A stretch of 64,000 nucleotides of DNA from the NCBI GenBank assembly GCA_965214125.1, contig CBDCBA010000025.1, positions 1 through 64,000 on the forward strand, in the 5' to 3' direction. Made by a program: the position numbers and the translations under genes. The DNA comes from CBDCBA01 sp965214125. Its GTDB lineage: Bacteria; Planctomycetota; Phycisphaerae; Tepidisphaerales; Tepidisphaeraceae. The notes below the pieces were generated by a model, which ran no database searches, was not told the origin of the DNA, and saw nothing but the letters and a program-made list of their open reading frames with translations. Shown one piece after another: positions 16,857-23,934 of the stretch; the stretch's first letter is position 1; each line of letters starts with the position of its first letter.

Positions 16857-17261
16857 TTAATCGTCGTCGCTCTCCTCGTCCTCCTCGTCCTCGTCGGCGA
16901 CCTGGATCTGCTCGAGGATGTCGCGCAGCGTGTCGAGGATCTCGCGCACCTGCCCGCGGGCGGCGCCATCGCCGATCGTCAGCCGGGCGGCGGCCCCCTC
17001 GTCGATCGCCTCGATCGCGGCGTCGCGAATGCTGCTGAAGACCACGCGGTGCCGCACCTGCAACGCCGCCAGCACCACGATCACCAGCGGCCCCGTCTCC
17101 TCGTCGTGCAGGGCCCCCTCGAAGCGGCTGACCGTCTCCTGCGTCGCCGCCACCGCCGAGGCGCCGAAGCCGACCATCTCCTCGAACGTCTCGCGGATTT
17201 CGGCGGCAAGGTCGCTGGCGAAGAGCGGGTCGAACGGGTCGTCGTGAACGTCCTGGGACAC
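16857..17261 (-). CDS. Small acidic-tailed protein of unknown function
   Basis: 134 residues from GTG 17261 (VSQDVHDDPFDPLFASDLAA). It is mainly amphipathic helices (AAEIRETFEEMVGFGASAVA, QVREILDTLRDILEQIQVAD) and ends in an acidic Glu/Asp run of 13 residues. It has no signal peptide, membrane helix or cysteine. It is divergent from the dehydroquinate-synthase-like gene with 90 bp between. The frame is open far upstream, but that part lies antisense to the synthase gene and is not coding. Function unknown. Confidence 0.6.
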   Translation of the reverse strand: MSQDVHDDPFDPLFASDLAAEIRETFEEMVGFGASAVAATQETVSRFEGALHDEETGPLVIVVLAALQVRHRVVFSSIRDAAIEAIDEGAAARLTIGDGAARGQVREILDTLRDILEQIQVADEDEEDEESDDD

Positions 17262-17351
17262 GGCTAACTCTAGCGACCCTGCGGCGGGTCGCCGGCACGC
17301 CTGCATAGGATCGACGCCGCTTGGCCACTTGCCGACGCACCGCCGTTCCAG

Positions 17352-18548
17352 ATGACGCTTGCCGCCCAGAGCGACCCAGCCGCCGCTGCCACTCCCTTCG
17401 CCGGCAGCTACGACGCCGACTTCAGCGTTCCGTTCCGCCACCGGCTGCGCTTCACGCGCGATGTGCTCGGCGTCGACGCGGGCGTCCTGCTCGATTGCCT
17501 GGCCCCGGCCGATGCGCGCGTGCGACTCCTCGCCTGCGTCGACGCGGGCGTGGCGGCGGGCGACCCGACGCTCCTGCGGCGACTCGACGCGTTCTTCGCG
17601 CACGACCGCCGCATCGAGCGGGCCGGCGAGGTCGTGCTGGTGCCCGGCGGCGAGGCGTGCAAGAACGACCCGGCCGTCGTCGAGTCGCTCCTGACGGCGA
17701 TTCACGACGGCGGCCTCGACCGCCGCAACTACGTGCTGGCGCTCGGCGGCGGCGCGGTGCTCGATGCGGTTGGCTACGCCGCGGCAACCGCCCACCGCGG
17801 CGTGCGACTCGTCCGCCTGCCGACCACCACACTGGCCCAGGGCGACAGCGGCGTGGGCGTGAAGAACGCCGTGAACCTGTTCGGCAAGAAGAACTGGCAG
17901 GGCACCTTCGACGTGCCGTGGGCGGTCGTCAATGACGCGTCGCTGCTCAATTCGCTGCCAGACCGCGACTTCCGCTGCGGCTTTAGCGAGGCGGTGAAGG
18001 TCGCGCTGCTGAAGGACGCCGACTTCTTCGACGCGCTCTGCCGCGATGCAACCGCCATCGCCGATCGCGACATGACCGCGGCGCTGCCAGCGATCGAGGC
18101 GTCGGCCCTGTGGCACCTGCGCCACATCACCCGCGGCGGCGACCCGTTCGAGACGCGCGAGGCCCGCCCGCTCGACTTTGGCCACTGGCTGGCGCACAAG
18201 CTCGAGCCGATGACCCACTTCGCGCTGCGCCACGGCGAGGCCGTCGGCATCGGGCTGGCAATCGACTGCCTCTACGGCGTCGAACGGCTCGGTCTCGATC
18301 CTACCGTCTGCGAGCGGGTTCTCCGGTGCCTGGCCGACCTGAAGCTTCCCCTGGACCACCCGGCCCTGGCTCGCGAGGACGAACTGCTGGGCGGCCTCGA
18401 AGAGTTCCGCCAGCACCTGGGCGGCCGGCTGACGATCACGCTGCTGCGGGCCCCCGGCGACCCGGTCGACGTCCACGCGATCGACGCCGCGACCATGCGG
18501 CGGTGCATTCGCCACCTGCGCGAGCGCGGGGCGGCGGGCACCGGGTAG
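17352..18548 (+). CDS. 3-dehydroquinate synthase-like sugar phosphate cyclase (EboD-type)
   Basis: 398 residues. The NAD-binding and metal-binding core of the AroB superfamily is clear: VLALGGGAVLDAVGYAAATA, RLPTTTLAQGDSGVGVKNAV, FGKKNWQGTF, and the His-containing FGHWLAHKLEPMTHFALRHG. The GDSGVGVKN and FGKKN motifs resemble the EboD branch (from clusters for transport of an isoprenoid-derived or eustigmatophyte-like compound) more than shikimate-pathway AroB. No other ebo genes are in the window, so the role is uncertain; ordinary AroB is the alternative. The enzyme would cyclise a seven-carbon phosphorylated sugar in the cytoplasm. Neighbouring genes give no pathway context. Confidence 0.8.
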   Translation: MTLAAQSDPAAAATPFAGSYDADFSVPFRHRLRFTRDVLGVDAGVLLDCLAPADARVRLLACVDAGVAAGDPTLLRRLDAFFAHDRRIERAGEVVLVPGGEACKNDPAVVESLLTAIHDGGLDRRNYVLALGGGAVLDAVGYAAATAHRGVRLVRLPTTTLAQGDSGVGVKNAVNLFGKKNWQGTFDVPWAVVNDASLLNSLPDRDFRCGFSEAVKVALLKDADFFDALCRDATAIADRDMTAALPAIEASALWHLRHITRGGDPFETREARPLDFGHWLAHKLEPMTHFALRHGEAVGIGLAIDCLYGVERLGLDPTVCERVLRCLADLKLPLDHPALAREDELLGGLEEFRQHLGGRLTITLLRAPGDPVDVHAIDAATMRRCIRHLRERGAAGTG

Positions 18549-18634
18549 CGGCCCGGCTTTCAAACCCGCTGAACGCTTCCGCCGGCGCGGATGAGGCGCT
18601 GTCGCTGCCGGTTGATCGCCGTAGATTCGTATGC

Positions 18635-18853
18635 ATGAGCGATCACTACAACATCGGCGACAAGGTCAAGTGGGAATGGTCCGGCAGCACGGCCACGGGC
18701 AAGATCACCGAGCGGTTCACCGACGACGTGGAGCGCACGATCAAGGGCTCGAAGATCAAGCGCAACGCCAGCAACGACGACCCGGCCTACCTCATCGAGC
18801 AGGAGGACGGCGACCGCGTGCTGAAGGGGCACAGCGAGGTGAAGAAGGCGTGA
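18635..18853 (+). CDS. HVA1/TUDOR-like small protein (DUF2945 type)
   Basis: 72 residues from ATG 18635 (MSDHYNIGDKVKWEWSGSTA). The GDKVKWEWS...GKITERFT...IKGSKIKRNASNDDPAYLIE pattern and the closing VLKGHSEVKK are typical of the hypervirulence-associated TUDOR-like family, small beta barrels found across bacteria. Length is normal for the family and the cellular role is not established. It stands alone, followed by a REPIN. Confidence 0.8.
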   Translation: MSDHYNIGDKVKWEWSGSTATGKITERFTDDVERTIKGSKIKRNASNDDPAYLIEQEDGDRVLKGHSEVKKA

Positions 18854-18908
18854 GGCAGACCGCGAGGGAGCGCTTGGCGTACCTCCTGTCATCTCACACT
18901 GCGTAGTC

Positions 18909-18988
18909 GGGGGTAGCCGCGGACCTTGGTCCGCGCTTCTCGGGCTCGCGTGCGTCCAACGCGCGGACCAAGGTCCGCGGCTACCCCC
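18909..18988. repeat. REPIN of the RAYT-linked family (copy 1)
   Basis: Two perfect 28-bp inverted arms (18909-18936, 18961-18988). Each consists of GGGGGTAG followed by the hairpin CCGCGGACCTTGGTCCGCG, so this is a pair of GTAG-footed REPs in opposite orientation with a 24-bp spacer. The same arms flank the RAYT gene at 51.8-52.4 kb. Confidence 0.9.
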
Positions 18989-19064
18989 GGCACATGATGG
19001 TAAGGGGTGCCCCAGTGGAGCGATCGAAACAGCTCCGTCCGGTTCACGAACCACGGCGATCAAA

Positions 19065-19098
19065 TCAAGCGGCCCCCGCGTGTGCGGGGGCCGCTTGA
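19065..19098 (-). terminator. Terminator hairpin of tRNA-Phe
   Basis: A perfect 15-bp stem (TCAAGCGGCCCCCGC and its complement, 19065-19079 and 19084-19098) with a GTGT loop lies directly 3' of the minus-strand tRNA and is followed by a weakly T-rich stretch on that strand. Confidence 0.65.
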
Positions 19099-19099
19099 G

Positions 19100-19172
19100 T
19101 GGTCGGGGCCGGGATCGAACCGGCGACAACACGATTTTCAATCGTGCGCTCTACCAACTGAGCTACCCGACC
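19100..19172 (-). tRNA. tRNA-Phe (GAA)
   Basis: A 73-nt cloverleaf read on the minus strand. Acceptor arms GGTCGGG and CCCGACC pair fully. The D arm is GCTC/GAGC, the anticodon stem is CACGA/TCGTG with loop TTGAAAA (anticodon GAA), and the T arm GCCGG/CCGGC encloses TTCGATC. The discriminator is A and CCA is not encoded. A strong hairpin follows directly. Confidence 0.95.
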
Positions 19173-19347
19173 AGCATCGCCGTTGGCGACGGGTCGATAG
19201 TCTACCCGCGCCAACCGCCACGGCAAGCGCGAATCGGCGCAAGCCGCAGGACCGGACATGGCCGGGGCGGCCGCTTGAGCGGCTTGCACACCGCTTGCTC
19301 GCGCCGCGTCTGGTGTTAGTGAGCACTTCGTGAATCATGCGCGTGCT

Positions 19348-19416
19348 CGTTAGCCGCCCCGCCTCGCGGGGCGCGTGGACCGGTGCTGAGCGCCCCGCAA
19401 GGCGGGGCGGCTAACG
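19348..19416. repeat. REPIN-like inverted repeat, TTAGC-CGCCCCGC family
   Basis: Arms of 27 bp (19348-19374 and 19390-19416) are inverted with one mismatch. Each arm is a CGTTAGC foot plus a hairpin (CGCCCCGC and GCGGGGCG around CTC or the equivalent), so the element is two hairpins in opposite orientation. It lies between tRNA-Phe and the pseudo-HtrA gene. Confidence 0.8.
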
Positions 19417-19506
19417 AAAGGTTGTGGGAGGACACGCGTTTTATTTACGCAGTGCTCAGTAACACCGGAGCGGGTTTGGGCGCGGGCAACCGAGACGCAC
19501 GTTGCT

Positions 19507-21021
19507 CTAGTTCTGCGCCGCCTCGATGCGGATGACCTGCGTCTCGGGGCCGCGCAGGACTTCGAGGACGATCGGGGCATCTGGCGCGTCGGCGCGGGCG
19601 GCCTCGTAGACGCGTTGGAAGTCGGCCAGGCCCTCGACGGCGGTCTGATTCACGCGGCGGACCAGATCGTTCGGGCGCACGCCGGCGGCGGCGGCGTTGC
19701 TCTGCTCGCGGATGTACGCCACCGCCACGCCGGGCGAGTCGGGCGGGAGCTTGCGTTGGTACGTGTCCTGCGTCACGAGTTCCCGCACGCTGAAGCCCAG
19801 GTCCTCCGCGTACCACCGCTCGGCGGCACGCAGCGGCTTGGGGCGCTGGGTCAGCGTAACCTCGACCTGCCGCTCGTCGCGGGCGGCGTCGAGCAGGGTG
19901 AAGGTGACGGTCTCGCCGACATTGAAGCGGCTGAGCGTGCGGTTGATGATCGCCGGCTGCTCGTCGTCGGTGTCGCCGCGCTCGAGGGGTTGGCCGTTGA
20001 TGGCGATCATCACGTCCCCCTCGTTGATGCCGGCCTCGACGGCGGGGCTGTCGGGGAGCAGGTCGTTCACCTGCGCCGCGGGGCGATCGCCCAGGCCGTA
20101 GTAGCTGCGGAGATCCTCGTTCAGCCCGGTCATGCGGGCGATGCCCGAGAAGCTGACCGGCGGGTCGCCCGCGGCCGGGGGCTGGTCGAGCGAGGGCGTC
20201 AGGAACCACGCCGGCACGAACAACTGCGGAGCGGCGTCGACGGCATCGGCGGCGGTTTGGCCGGTCAGGAAGGGACTGTTGCGCCCGTAGCGGTCGACGT
20301 AGCCCACGAGCCGGCCCTGCCCGTCGAGCACGGCCGAGCCGACGTTGGCCATGGGGGCGTCGACCAGCACGCTCGGCACCGGCCCGCGCAGCTCGGCCGA
20401 CACGCGCACCGTGCGGGCGTACGGCGTGTACCCCGCCTCTTCCGGCAGGCGGCCGACCGTCACCAGGGGCTGGCCGATCACGAAGCGGGGCGTGGCGATC
20501 TCGAAGGGCGACCACGTCACGTCCGCCCCGGCGTCCACCGCGGGCCGCACCCACGCGACGCCGCTGCGCTCGTCGCGCCCGACGAGCTTGGCCGGCACCT
20601 CAACCGGGTCGCCGTCGCGGCGGGGCAGGCGCAGCTCGAAGTCGACGAGCTGGTCGTCGGGGAGTTGGATCGGCACAAGGTCGAGCGGCACCATGACGAG
20701 GCCGTCGGCGCCGACGACAAGGCCCTGACCCTCAAGCTCGCGGCGGGCGTCTTCGCTGGCCCAGGTGAACTTCACCACGACGAGCGCGTCGGCAACCTGC
20801 TCAGTCAACGCGGCAACCTCGGCGGGGGCGAGCACGTCGAGCACGGCCTCGGCATCGCGGGCGTAGGGGATCGGCGGGCCGAACGAGACGGGCATCGTCG
20901 CCGGCTGCGTCGATGGCTGCGTTGTCTCCATTGCCGGCCGCGTCGACTGGGCGGGGGCAGGGGTGGGGGCGGCGAGGAGAAGAACGGCTGCGACGGCGGC
21001 GGTGCGGGCGGGGGATGGCAT
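19507..21021 (-). CDS. HtrA-like PDZ protein with lost catalytic triad
   Basis: 504 residues with a signal peptide ending near PAPAQS and a Thr/Gln/Pro linker. The trypsin-like domain keeps the fold pattern, but each catalytic position seems replaced: the His region reads GLVMVPLDLV, the Asp region SGVAWVRP, and the Ser motif GNSGGP is ANVGSAVL. Two PDZ-like domains follow (LGDRPAAQVNDLLPDSPAVE with INEGDVMIAINGQPL, and AYIREQSNAAAAGVRPNDLV). It is probably a periplasmic, non-proteolytic partner or substrate sensor. The intact HtrA gene lies 105 bp upstream on the same strand, so the two look like a diverged tandem duplication. Alignment to confirm the triad loss was not possible here. Confidence 0.8.
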   Translation of the reverse strand: MPSPARTAAVAAVLLLAAPTPAPAQSTRPAMETTQPSTQPATMPVSFGPPIPYARDAEAVLDVLAPAEVAALTEQVADALVVVKFTWASEDARRELEGQGLVVGADGLVMVPLDLVPIQLPDDQLVDFELRLPRRDGDPVEVPAKLVGRDERSGVAWVRPAVDAGADVTWSPFEIATPRFVIGQPLVTVGRLPEEAGYTPYARTVRVSAELRGPVPSVLVDAPMANVGSAVLDGQGRLVGYVDRYGRNSPFLTGQTAADAVDAAPQLFVPAWFLTPSLDQPPAAGDPPVSFSGIARMTGLNEDLRSYYGLGDRPAAQVNDLLPDSPAVEAGINEGDVMIAINGQPLERGDTDDEQPAIINRTLSRFNVGETVTFTLLDAARDERQVEVTLTQRPKPLRAAERWYAEDLGFSVRELVTQDTYQRKLPPDSPGVAVAYIREQSNAAAAGVRPNDLVRRVNQTAVEGLADFQRVYEAARADAPDAPIVLEVLRGPETQVIRIEAAQN

Positions 21022-21050
21022 GCGGCGATCGTATGGAAGGTCGCGACGGC

Positions 21051-21076
21051 CTGCGTCGCGTGGCGACGCAGCTACC
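21051..21076. repeat. Solo REP-like hairpin
   Basis: CTGCGTCGC and GCGACGCAG (21051-21059, 21063-21071) pair perfectly around GTG and are followed by CTACC, so on the minus strand it reads GGTAG then a hairpin. This is the layout of one REP unit of another family, in the spacer between the two HtrA genes. Confidence 0.6.
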
Positions 21077-21126
21077 TGGTGTTTTGATTCTCATTTGTCG
21101 CGATAATCGCGAATCACATCGGTGCG

Positions 21127-22584
21127 CTATTCGATCTTCAGCAGCACCGTGCGTTGCCCCTGGCGTTGGGCGACGGTGAGCAGGACCTGCGTGGCGCCCT
21201 CCTCCTTGAGTTGCTCGTAAAGCGTTTCGAACGCTTCGAGGTCGTCGACCGCCTGGCCGTTGACCTGGCGGACGACGTCGCGCGGGGCGAGGTCGGCGCG
21301 CTGGGCGGGATAGCCGGTGCGGACGGTGGTCACGACCACGCCGGTGTCATCATCAAGCTGGGCGGCGTTGGCGTAGGGGCGGGTGACGTCGCGGACGCTC
21401 AGGCCCCACTCGGGCAACTCCGCCTCGTCGCCGACGGCGCTCTCGAGCTTCACCGGCGTGGCCGTGGCCGTCATCCGCTCGCCGTTGCGCAGGAACACGA
21501 GCTCGACCGGCTCGCCGGGCGGCAACTGCGCCACCATCTGGCGGACGGCGGCGAGCTGCTCGGGGAAGCGCACGTTCGTCTCCACGCCGCCAATGCTCAG
21601 GAGCACGTCCTGCACGCGCAGCCCCGCCTGGTCGACGGGCCCGCCGCGGTCGACGTTGTCGACGAGGGCCCCGAGGTTCGGGTCGAGGTTGTAGAAGCGC
21701 TCCAGATCCTGAAGCGGCTTGAGGTCGAGCCCGAGCTCGGCGCGGCTGACCTTGCCGAGCTTGGCGACGGTCTCCTCGTCCGCGGCGCGGCGGGCGGCGT
21801 CGGCGAGAATCGCGTCCTTCACGCGGTGGACCGTGCCGATCGGGATCGCGAAGTTCAGGTCGCTGCCCGGCAAACCGCGCGTGTTGATGCCCACGACCTG
21901 CGCGTTGAGGTCGACCAGCGGCCCGCCGCTGTTGCCGGGGGCGATCGGGGCGTCCATCTGCACCCAGTTGTTGAAGCGGCCGGTCTCGTAGCCGTCGATG
22001 GTCGGCTCGTCGGGGTAGAACGTGCGCTCGATGTTGCTGACGATTCCCTTGCTCATCGTGCGCGCCAGGCCGAACGGCGTGCCGATGGCGATCACGTCCT
22101 GGCCGGGCACCAGACCGTCGGGCTCGGCGAGTTCGGCGTAGATGAAGTTGGCGTTCTTTTGCCGCAGCTCGTCCATGTCGAGCTGCACGACGGCCAAGTC
22201 CGTCCAGTGGTCGTCGCCGACGAGCGTGCCGCGCACGCGCTCCTTGTTGGCGAGGGTGACGAAGATTTCGACGGCCCGGCCGGCGACGTGGTAGTTGGTC
22301 AGGATGTGGCCGTCGGCGTCGAAGATGACGCCGCTGCCGGTGCCGCGTTGGAGCGTTTGCTTGCCGTCGCGATAGATCTCCTGGGCCACGTCGAGGCGGA
22401 CGACGGCGGGAAAGACGCGCTCGGTGACGTCGAGGATGCGCTCGGGCGTGTCCTGCGGGAAGGTCTTGCCGCCGCCGAGAATGCTCTCCTGCTCGACTTG
22501 CGCGGGCATGGTGGCCGGCTGGGTCGACTGCGCGGCGACGGGGACGACGGCAACCAGAACGGCGAGCAGGGCGATGCGACGCAT
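21127..22584 (-). CDS. HtrA/DegP-type periplasmic serine protease
   Basis: 485 residues from ATG 22584 (MRRIALLAVLVAVVPVAAQS, a signal peptide). The catalytic triad is visible: His in ILTNYHVAGR, Asp in DHWTDLAVVQL, Ser in APIAPGNSGGPLVD. Two C-terminal PDZ-type domains follow (GALVDNVDRGGPVDQAGLRV, and VVTTVRTGYPAQRADLAPRD with VVRQVNGQAVDDL). It probably degrades or refolds misfolded envelope proteins. It is likely co-transcribed with the downstream triad-less paralogue and divergent from a secreted-protein gene starting at 22642. Confidence 0.92.
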   Translation of the reverse strand: MRRIALLAVLVAVVPVAAQSTQPATMPAQVEQESILGGGKTFPQDTPERILDVTERVFPAVVRLDVAQEIYRDGKQTLQRGTGSGVIFDADGHILTNYHVAGRAVEIFVTLANKERVRGTLVGDDHWTDLAVVQLDMDELRQKNANFIYAELAEPDGLVPGQDVIAIGTPFGLARTMSKGIVSNIERTFYPDEPTIDGYETGRFNNWVQMDAPIAPGNSGGPLVDLNAQVVGINTRGLPGSDLNFAIPIGTVHRVKDAILADAARRAADEETVAKLGKVSRAELGLDLKPLQDLERFYNLDPNLGALVDNVDRGGPVDQAGLRVQDVLLSIGGVETNVRFPEQLAAVRQMVAQLPPGEPVELVFLRNGERMTATATPVKLESAVGDEAELPEWGLSVRDVTRPYANAAQLDDDTGVVVTTVRTGYPAQRADLAPRDVVRQVNGQAVDDLEAFETLYEQLKEEGATQVLLTVAQRQGQRTVLLKIE

Positions 22585-22641
22585 GGTGAACCGTAGAGCA
22601 GAAATCCTGGCAACGTCGCGGGCTTTGGTACGGTGGGGCTT

Positions 22642-23802
22642 ATGCTCGCGTTGGCCCTCACGCTCGTGTCGTTGCTGGCGCCCTCGGCGCGGGAGGCGTT
22701 CGAAACGCTCGGGAACGAGGCGGGCGTGACCTTCGCGCCCGCCAACGGTTGGGCCGCCGCGGCCGAGGCGGAGTTGCCGGCGGCGGGGACGTTCTGGCAA
22801 CGGTTCCAACGGCTGTCGGTGCAGAGTGGGTACGAGCCGATCTTCGAGCCGTACGGCGACCCGCCGACGATCGCGTTGCGCCGCGTGGACGTGCAGGCCG
22901 AGGAGATCGTGCGCGAGGCGATCGCCGGCGATCCGCTCTACGCGCGGCCGCGCCGGGTGGTCGTCTCGCGCACGCCCGATCGCGCCCGCCTGAATCTGAG
23001 CGCGGCGCAGGTGGCACTGGAAGTCGAGTTGTTCATCGACCCGCAAGACGCCTGGCGAAACGATGCCGTTCCCGATCATCCCGTCGCCGTCTACGCGACG
23101 GCCGCGGGGCTCAAGAGCGAGGGGCGGGTCACACTCGCCAACGGCAGGCCGTACGGCCTGACCATGCGGCGGGCGGCGGAGGTGGACCCGAGCGTCTCCC
23201 TGCGCGGCGGCGTCGGCGTGCTGACGCTGCGCTTCGACGCCGACGAGCGCCTGCAATACGCCGTGCCCGAACGCTTCGGCCCATGGCGGGCGCTGGCGCG
23301 GGTCGTCTACGCCGACCGCTGGGGCGACTTCGGCCGCGAGCTCTCGCCGGGCGAGGTGGGTGAGGCGATCACGCGCGACGGGATCACCGTCGCCGTGGAA
23401 CGCTTCGACGTGCGCGATGGCGACACCGGCCGACGCGCGTCGCTCGTCCTGAGCCTGCCGAAAGGCAAGGCCACTTCTTTAGGGGATTGGCTGCGGTTGT
23501 ACGGTTTCCTTCAAGCGATCCCGCCGACGCTGCTCGGCCCGAACGGCGTGCCGTGGCGGCGGACGAGCGCGATCGTGTACGGCGTGCTCGACCAAGCCGA
23601 TCGCCGGCCCGACGGATCGCCTAACCCGTTGTCTAGCCGGGAGTGGCGCGTTGTGTCAGGCTTTGCCGAAGCGGACGACGTCGCCGACGCCGAGGGCGCG
23701 TTTCGCCTGGTCTGGTCGCTGCCGACGGCTGCGAGCGAGCGGCGCGTGCCGCTGGTCTGGCGGGGTGAGTTGCCGGTGACGCCGCCGGTGGAAGCGCCCT
23801 AG
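22642..23802 (+). CDS. Exported protein of unknown function, 386 aa
   Basis: ATG 22642 gives MLALALTLVSLLAPSAREAF, a short signal peptide; the in-frame GTG at 22633 is possible but less likely. The rest is soluble and mixed alpha/beta, with stretches such as SGYEPIFEPYGDPPTIALRR and ARLNLSAAQVALEVELFIDP. It has no cysteine pair or known catalytic motif. The gene is divergent from htrA with 57 bp between, so the two share a promoter region and may share regulation. I do not recognise the family. Confidence 0.7.
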   Translation: MLALALTLVSLLAPSAREAFETLGNEAGVTFAPANGWAAAAEAELPAAGTFWQRFQRLSVQSGYEPIFEPYGDPPTIALRRVDVQAEEIVREAIAGDPLYARPRRVVVSRTPDRARLNLSAAQVALEVELFIDPQDAWRNDAVPDHPVAVYATAAGLKSEGRVTLANGRPYGLTMRRAAEVDPSVSLRGGVGVLTLRFDADERLQYAVPERFGPWRALARVVYADRWGDFGRELSPGEVGEAITRDGITVAVERFDVRDGDTGRRASLVLSLPKGKATSLGDWLRLYGFLQAIPPTLLGPNGVPWRRTSAIVYGVLDQADRRPDGSPNPLSSREWRVVSGFAEADDVADAEGAFRLVWSLPTAASERRVPLVWRGELPVTPPVEAP

Positions 23803-23934
23803 CGTCGGCGTCGGCCGGGGGTCCGACAGCAAACCTTTGCGCCCTCGCCGGCGTACCACCTTGGCTGGTTATCGCCCGCGCCGCGGCCTTTGCCCGTTGG
23901 CCGCTCTGCCCCGCCCCCTTCCTGGAGACCGCCC

